From assembly GCF_000504285.1 (NCBI RefSeq), contig NZ_KI632511.1, forward strand, positions 5,164,154 to 5,228,153: a stretch of 64,000 nt of DNA, read 5' to 3'. Positions 38,301-47,204 of the stretch are shown piece after piece. Position 1 is the stretch's first letter. Every line of letters starts with the position of its first letter. The notes below the pieces were generated by a model. That model was given only the letters and a program-made list of their open reading frames with translations. It did not search any database and was not told the origin of the DNA. The translations under genes were made by a program, and so were the position numbers. The DNA is from Actinospica robiniae DSM 44927. GTDB taxonomy: Bacteria; Actinomycetota; Actinomycetes; Streptomycetales; Catenulisporaceae.

Positions 38301-38975
38301 GGCGTCGCGCAGGTCCGCCTGGATCGCCACGGCCCGCCGGGCCACCTCGGCCTGCCGGCCCAGCGGCTTGAGCTGGCGGCGCAGCTCCGTGGTCAGGTCG
38401 GTGATCCGGGTGAGGTTGGCCTGCATCGCGTCCAGCTTCCGCAGCGCCTTCTCCTTGCGCTTGCGGTGCTTCAGGACGCCCGCGGCCTCCTCGATGAACG
38501 CCCGCCGCTCCTCCGGGCCGGCCTGGAGCACCGCGTCGAGCCTGCCCTGGCCGACGATCACGTGCATCTCGCGGCCGATGCCGGAGTCGGAGAGCAGCTC
38601 CTGGATGTCGAGCAGCCGGCAGGCCGTGCCGTTGATCGCGTACTCGGACCCGCCGTTGCGGAACATGATCCGCGAGATGGTGACCTCGGTGTAGTCGATC
38701 GGCAGGGCGCCGTCGGTGTTGTCGATGGTCAGGCTGACCTCGGCCCGGCCCAGCGGCGGGCGGCCGGAGGTGCCGGCGAAGATGACGTCCTCCATCTTGC
38801 CGCCGCGCAGCGACTTCGCGCCCTGTTCGCCCATGACCCAGGCCAGGGCGTCGACGACGTTCGACTTGCCGGACCCGTTCGGCCCGACCACGCAGGTGAT
38901 GCCCGGTTCGAAGCGGAGCGTGGTGGCCGAGGCGAAGGACTTGAAGCCGCGCAAGGTCATGCTCTTGAGGTGCAC
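35379..38975 (-). CDS. smc: Chromosome segregation protein SMC
   Basis: 1198 aa. Walker A GPNGSGKS at residues 31-38, two long coiled coils, a hinge domain about residues 515-650 (LLAATDRLSGMLGSVAAIL to GDVLGRHIAHGG), the LSGGERSLTAVALL signature and Walker B (FYVMDEVEAALDD). Condensin core that compacts the chromosome and works with ScpA/B and parS-loaded ParB. GTG at 38975 restores (M)HLKSMTLRGFKSFA. The TAG stop abuts the MITE-like element, so the last residues could be affected by insertion. Confidence 0.97.
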   Translation of the reverse strand: MHLKSMTLRGFKSFASATTLRFEPGITCVVGPNGSGKSNVVDALAWVMGEQGAKSLRGGKMEDVIFAGTSGRPPLGRAEVSLTIDNTDGALPIDYTEVTISRIMFRNGGSEYAINGTACRLLDIQELLSDSGIGREMHVIVGQGRLDAVLQAGPEERRAFIEEAAGVLKHRKRKEKALRKLDAMQANLTRITDLTTELRRQLKPLGRQAEVARRAVAIQADLRDARLRLLADEFVTLQTAYQQETADDQAVKERRARIEREVASCLAQETELERSVQELVPHLAATQEAWYRLSSLRERLRGTSSLAGERLRNLTQLAQGAQTERHGRDPEEMEREAEYIREQEDTLAEEIAQAQEALADAVRRRGEAEAAHGAEERRLAAAVRSAADRRENLAKLAGRVGAVRSKLAAADAELGRLEAAHEEARGRAASVQHEYDELKAQVEGIEDGDGLDAEVEEATTALAETEERLTALRAAERDAERERGAFAARKEALELGLNRKDGAGALLAATDRLSGMLGSVAAILTIEQGAETAVAAALGLAADAVAVGSPDAAVNAMRLLKAEDKGRAAIVIGGAHYQGAELPELPSYARYLSGLVRVPTEMRASVERLLYGMAIVDDLGEASRLLEARPELVAVTREGDVLGRHIAHGGSSSAPSLLEIQAAVDEAAEKLAEAIERARSLRIDLEQATDQQRAAKQHLDALVAERRAADAQKASVAQQLGRLGGQARAALAEVERYAKAADAAKQAREKDESTLVDLELEHEEAAAAAETSAEGEENSTELRDELAAEATAARAAEMEARLAVRTGEERARSLAGRADGLDRAARAEREARARAAERQAVASEQARVARAVVSGVRQTLACLEISLAQAGALREQAEKERAEREARLSLLRTRGRELAGELDQLTDAAHRDEVARAEKRMRLEQLEEKAMEEHGVAITALVAEYGPEAPVPVVDANGEPGTVKFVRVEQEKRLRQAEKDYTALGKVNPLALEEFAAMEERYKFLSEQLEDLKKTRADLLQVVKDVDERVEQVFAEAYADTEREFVGVFSRLFPGGEGRLYLTDPSDMLTTGIEVEARPPGKKVKRLSLLSGGERSLTAVALLVSIFKARPSPFYVMDEVEAALDDTNLQRLIAIMEELRASSQLIVITHQKRTMEVADALYGVSMRGDGVTTVISQKLRRDGEMHDHVPAQVVSADV

Positions 38976-39292
38976 GTCGACCCGAGTTCCTAGGTGTCCA
39001 ATGGCTGACCGACTACGCCACTCAGCGTACTGGGTGCAAGAGCAGAAGGGACGCCTTGGCGTCCCTTCAACGTACCTTCGCGTCCATGCGGTGGACGGCT
39101 CGCCGTCCCCTCGCATCCACGCGGCGGGCTGCGGGCGGTGCTGACACGGCGTCACGAGCCGCCCGTCCGCCGCCGGAGACCCCTGTTCTGGCAGAGGTCT
39201 CCCGTATGTTCAGTTGTGTTCGGCGCCGCCGGATGTGTTCGGACTCCGAGGCGCCCTGCCCGGGACCGACGGCGGGCGTCGGCCGGGACGCC
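38976..39292 (-). promoter_or_regulatory. smc upstream region with two hairpins
   Basis: 317 bases without a gene. An 11-bp perfect hairpin GAAGGGACGCC / GGCGTCCCTTC at 39045-39068 (2-base gap, effectively a 4-base loop) and a second hairpin GGAGACC / GGTCTCC at 39175-39202 could end transcription of the small coiled-coil gene. The smc promoter should lie between 38976 and 39044. No conserved motif seen there. Confidence 0.5.
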
Positions 39293-39502
39293 TCAGGTGA
39301 GCGCGGGCTCGCGCTGCTCCACGGCGGCGAGCAGTTCGCGGTCGAAGGAGTCCGAGTGCACGGCCGCGGCCAGCGCGTCGTTCTCCGCCTTCGCGCGCCC
39401 GAGCTGGTCCTCGAGATCGCGTACGCGCTGCTGCAGCCTCCGGACCTCGGCGAGCATCCGCGGGTCCGTGCCCCCGATGTGTCCGAGTAGTGCCTTAGCC
39501 AT
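39293..39502 (-). CDS. Small conserved coiled-coil protein
   Basis: 69 aa: MAKALLGHIGGTDPRMLAEV followed by a coiled coil (RRLQQRVRDLEDQLGRAKAE). ATG at 39502 has GGAGGA 7 bases upstream. Proteins starting MAKALLG..GGTDPR are conserved in actinomycetes but I know of no function. Its coiled coil resembles a leucine-zipper dimer. Confidence 0.8.
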   Translation of the reverse strand: MAKALLGHIGGTDPRMLAEVRRLQQRVRDLEDQLGRAKAENDALAAAVHSDSFDRELLAAVEQREPALT

Positions 39503-40000
39503 TCCAGGATCCTCCACGTCGAGTGGACCGGCACGATCGGTCGGAACCGTGCCGTTACTTGTCACCGAGACCTTTTCCGCCACGGTGGATCTTGTGCTGC
39601 GCCGACGCCGCCCTAGTGGCCCGAACACGCGGGGCACTGGGGGCTGTAGGTGTGCACAGGGGGGTCGGAATCCGTGCACAGACGCAGCTTCCACTGGCGT
39701 CCCACGCGCTGAAATGGGCAGGTGCGCGGGCTTCTAGCGTCTCACCGCGGGCGCCCGCGGTCAAATCCGGCGCCACTTCGCACCCGCCGCCAGGTTTAGC
39801 CGCCCCTCGCGCGTGGTATTGACGGCGCTCACCCCGCGTTCAACGGCCTGTGCCACCCCGGGCGCGCGGGTCCGGCCGCCCGCGCCGCCCACCGGAAGGA
39901 TTAGCCGCTTCGGGTCAACTCTCGCCGCCGACGCCACGGCCGGGCGCCCTCGTCCCCGGCACCCGGCTGTGCGCACCCGTCGCGCGACCCCCTCCGGCCG
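39503..40000. other. 498-base non-coding stretch between valS and the coiled-coil gene
   Basis: I see no gene. The part nearest 39503 should hold the promoter of the coiled-coil gene. The word GTGCACAG occurs twice about 30 bases apart (near 39650-39690). The rest is GC-rich and without clear repeats. Confidence 0.4.
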
Positions 40001-42652
40001 TCAGGCGGCCGGGAGCGCCTCGAGCTGCGCCTGAATCCGGCTCAGGTCCGCCTCCGCGGCGGCCAGCCGGTCCCGGATCTTGGCCACCACCGGCTCCGGC
40101 GCCTTGGCCAGGAAGGCCTGGTTGTCCAGCTTCGCGGTGGCCTGCGCGATCTCCTTGGCCGCCGCGATCTGGTCCTTCGTCAGCCGGGCCCGCTCGGCCG
40201 CCACGTCGATCGTGCCGGACAGGTCGAGCTCCACCACCGCCAGGGCCGTCTGCAGGGTCGCCGTGGTGGCGAAGTCCGGCTCCGGCTCGGTGAGCCGGGC
40301 CAGCGCCCGCAGGTCCGCCTCGTGGGCCGCGAGCGAACCGGTCAGCGCGAGCCGGCCGGGCACCCGCTGGCCGAGCCGCAGCCCCTGGTCCGAGCGGAAC
40401 CGGCGGATCTCGGTGACCGCCTCCTGCAGCGCCGCGATCTCCTCCTCGGCGGCCTGGTCCTGCAGCGCCACGTCCGCCTTCGGCCACTCGGCCACCACCA
40501 GCGACTCGCCGCCGGTAAGGGTCTTCCACAGCTCCTCGGTGACGAACGGGATGTACGGGTGCAGCAGCCGCAGCGTCACGTCCAGCACGTGCCCGAGCAC
40601 CGCGCGGGTGGCCTCGGCCGCCTCGCCGCCCGCGTTCAGCGGCGCCTTCGCCAGCTCCACGTACCAGTCGAACAGCTCGTCCCAGGCGAAGTGGTAGAGC
40701 GCCGCACAGGCCTTCGCGTGCTGGTAGTCCTCCATGAACGCGTCCACCTCGGCGGTGACCGTGGTGAGCCGGGACAGGATCCAGCGGTCCGCGGTGGACA
40801 GCTGCTCCCGCGGCGGCAGGCCGGTGTTGGTCGCGCCGTTCATCAGGGCGAAGCGGGTGGCGTTCCAGATCTTGTTGCAGAAGTTGCGCGAGGCCTGGCA
40901 CCAGTCCTCGCCGGTGGCGAGGTCCACGCCCGGGTTGGCGCCGCGGGCGAGGGTGAAGCGGGTCGCGTCCGCGCCGTACTTCTCCACCCACTCGAGCGGG
41001 TCGATGCCGTTGCCGAGCGACTTCGAGAACTTCCGCCCGAACTGGTCGCGCACCAGGCCGTGCAGGGCCACCGTACGGAACGGCACGGACTCGGCCGGGC
41101 CGCGGTCCTTCATCGCGTACAGGCCGAAGAGCATCATCCGCACGACCCAGAAGAACAGGATGTCGTAGCCGGTCACCAGCACCGAGGTCGGATAGAACTT
41201 GCGCAGGTCCTCGGTGTCGTCCGGCCAGCCCAGCGTGGAGAAGGGCCACAGGCCGGAGGAGAACCAGGTGTCGAGCACGTCGTTGTCCTGGCGCCAGCCC
41301 TCGGCCTCGGTGCCCGGCGGCTGCTCGTCCGGGCCCACGCACACGACCTCGCCGTCCGGCCCGTACCAGACCGGGATCCGGTGCCCCCACCACAGCTGCC
41401 GGGAGATGCACCAGTCGCGCAGGTCGTCCACCCACTGGAAGTAGCGCGGCTCGAGCTCCTTCGGGTGGATCCGCACCCGCCCGTCGCGCACCGCGGCGCC
41501 GGCCGCCTCGGCCAGCGGCCCCACCTTCACCCACCACTGCATGGACAGCCGCGGCTCGACCACCGTGTCGCAGCGCGAGCAGTGCCCCACCGCGTGCACG
41601 TACGGCCGCTTCTCCGCGACGACCCGGCCCTCCTCGCGCAGCGCGGCCACCACGGCCGGGCGCGCCTCGAACCGGTCCAGGCCCTCGAACGGCCCGGGCA
41701 CGGTGATCACCGCGCGCTCGTCCATCACCACCAGGTTGGGCAGGCCGTGGCGCTGCCCGATCTCGAAGTCGTTCGGGTCGTGCGCCGGGGTCACCTTCAC
41801 CGCGCCGGTGCCGAACTTCGGGTCCACGTGCGCGTCGGCCACGATCGGCACCCGGCGGCCGGTGAACGGGATCTCCACCTCGGTGCCCACCAGGTGCGCG
41901 TACCGCTCGTCGTCCGGGTGCACCGCCACGGCCGTGTCGCCCAGCATCGTCTCGGCCCGGGTGGTGGCCACCACGATGGCGTCCGCGCCCTCGCCGTAGC
42001 GGATCGAGACCAGCTCACCCTCGTCGTCGTGGTGCTCCACCTCGGCGTCGGACAGGGCCGTGAGGCAGCGCGGGCACCAGTTGATGATCCGCTCGGCCCG
42101 GTAGATCAGGTCGTCGTCGTAGAGCCGCTTGAAGATCGTCAGCACACTGCGGGAGAGGACCTCGTCGAAGGTGAACCGCTCCCGGGTCCAGTCCACGCTC
42201 GCGCCGAGCTTGCGGATCTGGTTGAGGATGGCGCCGCCCTTCTCCTCCTTCCACTCCCAGGTGCGCTTGACGAATGCCTCGCGCCCGAGGTCGTGGCGGG
42301 ACTTGCCCTCCTTGGCCAGCTGCTTCTCCACCGCGTTCTGGGTGGCGATGCCGGCGTGGTCGGTCCCGGGCAGCCACAGCGCCTCGAAGCCCTGCATCCG
42401 CTTGCGGCGGGTGATCGCGTCCTGGATCGTCACGTCGAGGGCGTGGCCGAGGTGCAGCACGCTGGTGACGTTCGGCGGCGGGATCACGATGGTGTGCGCG
42501 GGCTTCGAGCTCGTGGCGTCGGCCACGAAGTAGCCCTCGGCTACCCAGCGCTCGTAGAGCTTCCCCTCTACCTCGGCCGGCGCATACTGCGGCGGCAAGG
42601 TGGCGGCAGCGGCTGCGCTGCCCTGGCTCTGAGAGGCGGAGGCATCGTTCAC
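40001..42652 (-). CDS. valS: Valyl-tRNA synthetase
   Basis: 883 aa class I synthetase. HIGH-type motif in [15 protein letters not shown] and KMSKS-type [15 protein letters not shown] are present, as are the editing (CP1) domain and a C-terminal coiled-coil arm ([20 protein letters not shown]). GTG start at 42652 ([10 protein letters not shown]). Transcribed divergently from the surface-protein gene over 90 bases. The N-terminal 25 residues are Ala/Ser/Gln-rich. Confidence 0.97.
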   Translation of the reverse strand: MNDASASQSQGSAAAAATLPPQYAPAEVEGKLYERWVAEGYFVADATSSKPAHTIVIPPPNVTSVLHLGHALDVTIQDAITRRKRMQGFEALWLPGTDHAGIATQNAVEKQLAKEGKSRHDLGREAFVKRTWEWKEEKGGAILNQIRKLGASVDWTRERFTFDEVLSRSVLTIFKRLYDDDLIYRAERIINWCPRCLTALSDAEVEHHDDEGELVSIRYGEGADAIVVATTRAETMLGDTAVAVHPDDERYAHLVGTEVEIPFTGRRVPIVADAHVDPKFGTGAVKVTPAHDPNDFEIGQRHGLPNLVVMDERAVITVPGPFEGLDRFEARPAVVAALREEGRVVAEKRPYVHAVGHCSRCDTVVEPRLSMQWWVKVGPLAEAAGAAVRDGRVRIHPKELEPRYFQWVDDLRDWCISRQLWWGHRIPVWYGPDGEVVCVGPDEQPPGTEAEGWRQDNDVLDTWFSSGLWPFSTLGWPDDTEDLRKFYPTSVLVTGYDILFFWVVRMMLFGLYAMKDRGPAESVPFRTVALHGLVRDQFGRKFSKSLGNGIDPLEWVEKYGADATRFTLARGANPGVDLATGEDWCQASRNFCNKIWNATRFALMNGATNTGLPPREQLSTADRWILSRLTTVTAEVDAFMEDYQHAKACAALYHFAWDELFDWYVELAKAPLNAGGEAAEATRAVLGHVLDVTLRLLHPYIPFVTEELWKTLTGGESLVVAEWPKADVALQDQAAEEEIAALQEAVTEIRRFRSDQGLRLGQRVPGRLALTGSLAAHEADLRALARLTEPEPDFATTATLQTALAVVELDLSGTIDVAAERARLTKDQIAAAKEIAQATAKLDNQAFLAKAPEPVVAKIRDRLAAAEADLSRIQAQLEALPAA

Positions 42653-42742
42653 AAGACGATTGTACGGAGCCCGAGCAGACCGGTACGCATCCGTTATTGC
42701 CTACCGTGCCGCCCGGTCCGGCTGACGGGGTAGGTTCACTGC

Positions 42743-43717
42743 ATGTCGTGGGGAGATTCGTCAGGACAAACGCCGTACGATCCGAATAATCCGTACGCCC
42801 AGCAGCCGTATCCGCAACAGCCGCAACAGCCGCAACAGCCGCAGCAACAGCCGCCGCAGAACCCCGCCTGGGGGCAGCAGGGCGGTTACCCACAGCAGCC
42901 GATGCCGGATCAGTCCGGCTACGGACAGCCCCCCGTGCAGCAGCCGTACCCCTATGACGCGCAGTCAGGCGGCTACCAGCAGCAGCCCGGCTACGGACAG
43001 CCGGCGTACGGGCAGCCGGAGTATCCGAACTTCGCGCCGCCGAAGAAGACCAACGGCACGCTGATCGCCACGGTCGTGGCCGCGGTACTCGTCGCCGGGG
43101 GCGGCATCACGGCAGCCGTCATGCTCACCGGCAAGTCGGGCACATCGAGCCTGACCGCCGACGGCCAGCCGAGCGCGACGCCCGGGGCGTCGACCTCCAG
43201 CTCGCCGAAGACTTCGTCGACCGACGACTCGTCGTCCTCGTCCAGCTCGCTGCGCATCCCGAGCAGCGTCAGCGGGCTGACGCTGCTCAACAGCTCGGAC
43301 GCCAAGAGCGCGGTCTCGTCGATGCGCGGCGAACTGACCAAGTCCAACCTGTACCCCGACCCGGTGGTCGCGGCTTACAACGACGACGGCGACGACGAGG
43401 TCACCGAGCTGTTCGAGGCGCAGGCGATCTCGCAGCTCAGCACCGACGGCAAGGACAAGCTGTCGGGCTACGACCCGAGCTCCTTCGTCGCGACGATGAT
43501 GAAGGGCTCTGAGATCAGCAACGCCGAGGACGAGGACACCACCGCCTCCGACGGCGCGCTCTCCTGCGGCAGCCGCAACGTCGACGACGTGGACGTGGTG
43601 TTCTGCTACTGGGACGACGACACCAGTTTCGGCGGTCTCGAGGTGTTCTACTCGGACTCCCTCGACGACGCGGCCACCACCGCCGACGAGATGCGCGCCG
43701 CCGCCGAGCAGGGCTGA
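42743..43717 (+). CDS. Membrane-anchored extracytoplasmic protein with Pro/Gln-rich tail
   Basis: 324 aa. A cytoplasmic tail of about 100 residues is rich in Pro/Gln/Tyr (PQQPQQPQQP, GYGQP), followed by one membrane helix (GTLIATVVAAVLVAGGGITA), a Ser/Thr/Asp linker, and an extracytoplasmic domain with two Cys (SCG and FCYW) that could form a disulfide. No enzyme motif. ATG at 42743. The head is similar in style to actinobacterial proteins that bind SH3 or FHA-type partners; function unknown. Confidence 0.8.
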   Translation: MSWGDSSGQTPYDPNNPYAQQPYPQQPQQPQQPQQQPPQNPAWGQQGGYPQQPMPDQSGYGQPPVQQPYPYDAQSGGYQQQPGYGQPAYGQPEYPNFAPPKKTNGTLIATVVAAVLVAGGGITAAVMLTGKSGTSSLTADGQPSATPGASTSSSPKTSSTDDSSSSSSSLRIPSSVSGLTLLNSSDAKSAVSSMRGELTKSNLYPDPVVAAYNDDGDDEVTELFEAQAISQLSTDGKDKLSGYDPSSFVATMMKGSEISNAEDEDTTASDGALSCGSRNVDDVDVVFCYWDDDTSFGGLEVFYSDSLDDAATTADEMRAAAEQG

Positions 43718-44107
43718 CCGGGCGTCAGGCCGTCGCGTCGTCGCGTCGTCGCGCAGTCAGATCATCTGTCCGTCAGGGCATCAGTACATCCAGGTCGGGC
43801 CATCAGGCCATCAGGTCGGCTGGAGAACGGGGCGCGAGGAGACGGGGCAGGCGTCCGCGGCGGGCCCGTGGTGGGGAGGGGCTGCCGACGGCGGGCCGGA
43901 CCGGGTTGCGTGCGGGCAACCGGGTTCCGGCGGCTTCGGCACGCGCGCCTGGGCGCGCGGGGCGGGCAGTGCGGGCGTCGTGGCCGGGCCGGGGCGGGCA
44001 GCGCGGCGTTGTGGGCGCCGTGGGCACGCGCAAGTGGGCACAGCGGGTACGGACGGCACCGCGGGCATGCGCGAGCGCTGAGGCCGCTCAGGCGGGCTTG
44101 GAGCGGC
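43718..44107. other. 390-base gap between the surface protein and clpX
   Basis: Convergent intergenic space. It starts with simple repeats of gtcgcgtcgtcgc (43731-43755) and short copies of ccatcagg (43800-43815). The remainder is GC-rich and has Arg/Pro-rich open frames without any family resemblance; I see no gene. Confidence 0.5.
44083..44107 (-). terminator. Hairpin after clpX
   Basis: GCCGCTC (44083-44089) pairs with GAGCGGC (44101-44107) across an 11-base loop and abuts the clpX stop at 44108. No T-run. Confidence 0.5.
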
Positions 44108-45403
44108 TCAGGCCGACTTCTCCCGGGGCACCCGCGGGTTCGGCCCGCCGCGCAGCGGCGAGTCGCGCGGGATGAGGGTCGGGTTGGCCCGCTCGCGCAC
44201 TGTCTCCGCGGTGATCAGGACCTGCGCGATGTCCCGGCGCGAAGGCACGTCGTACATGATGGACATCAGCACCTCCTCCATGATCGCCCGCAGCGCGCGC
44301 ACACCCGTGCCGCGCAGGATCGCGAGGTCCGCCAGCGCCTGCAGGGCGTCCTCGGAGAACTCGAGCTCCACCCCGTCCAGCGCCATCAGGTGCTGGTACT
44401 GCCGGACCAGGGCGTTCTTCGGCTCCACCAGGATCCGCCGCAGCGCCGCCGTGTCCAGGTTGCGCACGTGCGTGATCACCGGCAGCCGGCCGATGAACTC
44501 GGGGATCATCCCGAACTTGATCAGGTCTTCCGGCATGACCTCGGCGAACACGTCCTGCGCGTCGAGCTCCGCCCGGCTGCGCAGCTGCGCGCCGAAGCCG
44601 ATCCCCTGCTTGCCCACCCGCGCCTGGATGATCCGCTCGAGCCCGGAGAACGCGCCGCCCACGATGAACAGGATGTTCGTCGTGTCGATCTGGATGAACT
44701 CCTGGTGCGGGTGCTTGCGGCCGCCCTGCGGCGGGACCGCCGCGATGGTGCCCTCCAGTATCTTCAGCAGCGCCTGCTGCACGCCCTCGCCGGAGACGTC
44801 ACGGGTGATCGAGGGGTTCTCGCTCTTGCGGCCGATCTTGTCGACCTCGTCGATGTAGATGATCCCGGTCTCGGCCTTCTTCACATCGAAGTCCGCCGCC
44901 TGGATCAGCCGGAGCAGGATGTTCTCCACGTCCTCGCCGACGTACCCGGCCTCGGTCAGCGCGGTCGCGTCCGCGATGGCGAAGGGGACGTCGAGCATCC
45001 GGGCCAGGCTCTGCGCCAGGAAGGTCTTGCCCGAGCCGGTCGGGCCGAGCAGCAGCACGTTGCTCTTGGCCAGCTCCACCGTCTCGTCCCGGTTGGCCCG
45101 GCTGGTGTCGCCGGCCTGGATCCGCTTGTAGTGGTTGTAGACGGCCACCGCCAGGGCGCGCTTGGCCTCCTCCTGACCGATCACGTACTGATCGAGGAAC
45201 TCGCAGATCTCCCGGGGCCGCGGCAGCTCCGACCAGCGGTGCTCGGCCACGCCGGCGAGCTCTTCCTCGATGATCTCGTTGCACAGGTCGATGCACTCGT
45301 CGCAGATGTACACGCCGGGTCCGGCGATCAGCTTCTTGACCTGCCGCTGGCTCTTTCCGCAGAACGAGCACTTGAGCAGGTCGCCCTCACCGATGCGTGC
45401 CAC
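44108..45403 (-). CDS. clpX: ATP-dependent Clp protease ATPase subunit ClpX
   Basis: 431 aa. N-terminal zinc-binding domain with C12, C15, C34 and C37 (CSFC and CDEC), Walker A GPTGSGKT, Walker [11 protein letters not shown], and the ClpP-docking IGF-type loop (IGFGAQLRS). Unfoldase for ClpP. GTG at 45403 has AAGGAG upstream, so the GTG at 45421 is not used. It follows clpP2 with a 146-base gap that can hold its own promoter. Confidence 0.97.
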   Translation of the reverse strand: MARIGEGDLLKCSFCGKSQRQVKKLIAGPGVYICDECIDLCNEIIEEELAGVAEHRWSELPRPREICEFLDQYVIGQEEAKRALAVAVYNHYKRIQAGDTSRANRDETVELAKSNVLLLGPTGSGKTFLAQSLARMLDVPFAIADATALTEAGYVGEDVENILLRLIQAADFDVKKAETGIIYIDEVDKIGRKSENPSITRDVSGEGVQQALLKILEGTIAAVPPQGGRKHPHQEFIQIDTTNILFIVGGAFSGLERIIQARVGKQGIGFGAQLRSRAELDAQDVFAEVMPEDLIKFGMIPEFIGRLPVITHVRNLDTAALRRILVEPKNALVRQYQHLMALDGVELEFSEDALQALADLAILRGTGVRALRAIMEEVLMSIMYDVPSRRDIAQVLITAETVRERANPTLIPRDSPLRGGPNPRVPREKSA

Positions 45404-45549
45404 GGGGTGGTTCTCCTTCACGGAAAGACGAAGAGACGACCGGGGTGCCCTGTTGTGGATGACTCGCTTATCTGAAGGTACCGCTTCGCGGGCCCCTGCG
45501 GGGCCAGGCGGGCCCGGACCACGCCCGGACCCGCCTGCGCGATCACCCG

Positions 45550-46215
45550 TCAGGCCCCGCTCGCCAGCGCTTCCGCGCGGGTGGAGAGGACCGAGTCGAC
45601 CAGACCGTAGTCCAGCGCCTCCGCCGCGGTGAGGTACTTGTCACGCTCGACGTCGGCGCGCACGTCCTCCTCCGTCTTGCCGGTGTGCCGGGCCAGCATC
45701 TGCTCCATCGTGGTGCGGATACGCAGGATCTCGGTGGCCTGGATCTCCAGGTCGATCAGGTCCCCGCGGCCGGTCTCGGTGTACGGCTGGTGGATCAGGA
45801 TCTTCGAGTGCGGCAGGGCCATCCGCTTGCCCTTGGTGCCGGCCGCGAGCAGCACGGCGGCGGCCGAGGCGGCCTGGCCGATGCACACGGTCTGGATGTC
45901 CGGCTTCACGAACTGCATGGTGTCGTAGATCGCCGTCAAGGCGGTGAACGACCCGCCGGGCGAGTTGATGTACATGGTGATGTCCCGGTCGGGGTCCATC
46001 GACTCGAGCGTGATCAGCTGCGCCATGACGTCGTTGGCGGAGGTGTCGTCGATCTGCACGCCGAGGAAGATGATGCGCTCCTCGAACAGCTTCGAGTAAG
46101 GGTTGTGCTCCCGCAGCCCTTGGCTGGTGCGCTCGATGAAGCTGGGCAGGATGTACCGGGCGTTGGGACTGTGCGCGGAGGAGTGCCGCGCGTCCAGGCC
46201 GGACGGGTGAGACAT
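45550..46215 (-). CDS. clpP2: ATP-dependent Clp protease proteolytic subunit ClpP2
   Basis: 221 aa serine protease. Catalytic Ser117 (GQAASAA), His142 (ILIHQP) and Asp188 (DVERD) are all present. Its N-terminus is longer than that of the other ClpP, matching the ClpP2 type. ATG at 46215 has AAGGA 7 bases upstream, 28 bases after clpP1. In actinobacteria ClpP1 and ClpP2 form a mixed tetradecamer. Confidence 0.95.
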   Translation of the reverse strand: MSHPSGLDARHSSAHSPNARYILPSFIERTSQGLREHNPYSKLFEERIIFLGVQIDDTSANDVMAQLITLESMDPDRDITMYINSPGGSFTALTAIYDTMQFVKPDIQTVCIGQAASAAAVLLAAGTKGKRMALPHSKILIHQPYTETGRGDLIDLEIQATEILRIRTTMEQMLARHTGKTEEDVRADVERDKYLTAAEALDYGLVDSVLSTRAEALASGA

Positions 46216-46243
46216 GTCAGTGTCCTTCTCTCTGGGCGGGCGG

Positions 46244-46861
46244 TCAGGCCTCGGCGGCGGCGGCGTGCGCCGAGGAGGTGAAGATCTCGTCGATCAGTCC
46301 GTAGTCCTTGGCCTGCTGGGCGGAGAACCAGTGGTCGCGCTGGGAGTCCAGCTCGACCTGATCGAAGGTCTGCCCGGTGTGCTGGGCGGTCAGCTCGAGC
46401 ATGCGGCGCTTCATCCGCAGCAGCCGCTCCGCCTGGATCTTGATGTCCGAGGCCGTGCCGCCGAGCCCCGCGGAGCCCTGGTGCAGCAGCACCTCGGCGT
46501 TCGGCAGGGCGTAGCGCTTGCCCGAGGTGCCCGCGCTCAGCAGGAACTGGCCCATCGAGGCCGCCATGCCCATCGCCACCGTGGCGACGTCGTTGCTGAT
46601 CAGCTGCATGGTGTCGTAGATGGCCATGCCCGCGGTGACCGAGCCGCCCGGGGAGTTGATGTAGAACCAGATGTCCTTGGTGGGATCCTCTGCGTTGAGC
46701 AGCAGCAGCTGGGCGCACAGGGTGTTGGCGATGTCGTCGTCCACCTGCTGGCCGAGGAAGACGATCCGGTTGCGCAGCAGCCGGTTGAACACCTGGTCGT
46801 TGAGGCCGCCGGGACCGTCCAGGCCTGCCATCCGGGGTGAGTGGGAGTTCTGATTCGTCAC
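46244..46861 (-). CDS. clpP1: ATP-dependent Clp protease proteolytic subunit ClpP1
   Basis: 205 aa from GTG 46861 (GTG 46870 is possible). Triad Ser102 (GMAASMG), His127 (VLLHQG) and Asp172 (LDSQRD). First gene of clpP1-clpP2. AGGTGG sits 5 bases before the GTG. Upstream are a hairpin, a ClgR-like box and a tandem repeat, so this is the regulated promoter region. Confidence 0.95.
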   Translation of the reverse strand: MTNQNSHSPRMAGLDGPGGLNDQVFNRLLRNRIVFLGQQVDDDIANTLCAQLLLLNAEDPTKDIWFYINSPGGSVTAGMAIYDTMQLISNDVATVAMGMAASMGQFLLSAGTSGKRYALPNAEVLLHQGSAGLGGTASDIKIQAERLLRMKRRMLELTAQHTGQTFDQVELDSQRDHWFSAQQAKDYGLIDEIFTSSAHAAAAEA

Positions 46862-46926
46862 GTCGTCCACCTGTTCAGCTCTAAGGTGCGATCCTCAGCG
46901 GCTCTCGCCGCGATCCCTAATGGGAA

Positions 46927-46969
46927 CGACCCTAACCCGTGCCGGATGATCGGCAGCGGATTAGGGTCG
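46927..46969 (-). promoter_or_regulatory. Extended hairpin upstream of clpP1
   Basis: CGACCCTAA (46927-46935) pairs with TTAGGGTCG (46961-46969), and inside it TGCCG pairs with CGGCA around a 6-base loop. It lies about 65 bases before the clpP1 start and may be part of the leader or a regulator site. Confidence 0.5.
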
Positions 46970-46972
46970 CTT

Positions 46973-46986
46973 GTTCGCTCTAGGCG
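46973..46986. promoter_or_regulatory. ClgR-like motif upstream of clpP1
   Basis: GTTCGC-n5-GCG, close to the binding motif of ClgR, the activator of clpP1clpP2, clpC and lon in Streptomyces (from memory, GTTCGCY-n5-GCG). It is about 112 bases before the start codon. The exact spacer of the published motif should be checked. Confidence 0.45.
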
Positions 46987-47175
46987 TAGAAGATTGGGCC
47001 CTCGGGAGGGTCGCTCACTGTCCACGTCGGGCGCAGAAGATGGGGCCCTCGGGAGGGTCGCTCACTATCCACGTCGGGCGCAGAAGATGGGGCCCTCGGG
47101 AGGGTCGCTCACTGTCCACGTCGGGCGCAGAAGATGGGGCCCGGGAGGACCCTCACCGTCCACGCTGAGCGCAGG
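46984..47175. repeat. 47-bp tandem repeat between tig and clpP1
   Basis: Four units start at 46984, 47031, 47078 and 47125, with a fragment at 47169. Units 1-3 are nearly identical, for example gaagatggggccctcgggag; unit 4 has lost about 3 bases and diverged. Each unit carries ccctcgggaggg, which can fold back. The period is not a multiple of three and there is no gene, so the repeat is non-coding. Confidence 0.85.
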
Positions 47176-47195
47176 AGAGCAGAGCAGCTCTCTCC
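47174..47195 (-). terminator. Possible terminator after tig
   Basis: GGAGAG (47174-47179) pairs with CTCTCC (47190-47195) over a 10-base loop, 10 bases beyond the tig stop. Weak alone; it lies at the edge of the tandem repeat. Confidence 0.35.
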
Positions 47196-47204
47196 CTGGA
47201 ACTC

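Noticed and set aside
35412..38993. A 1193-residue + strand frame antisense to smc
   Set aside because: It is a GC-bias shadow: Leu/Gly/Arg/His-rich with no motif, while the opposite strand encodes full-length Smc.
40322..42733. An 803-residue + strand frame antisense to valS
   Set aside because: Shadow of valS with the same biased composition; valS has all its catalytic motifs.
43803..44068. Pro/Arg-rich ORFs in the gap before clpX
   Set aside because: Composition of a GC-rich spacer, no conserved pattern.
45421..45421. ClpX starting at GTG 45421
   Set aside because: The ribosome site lies downstream of it, so GTG 45403 is the start.
46984..47175. CRISPR array
   Set aside because: The 47-bp units abut directly without unique spacers and there are no cas genes, so it is a tandem repeat.
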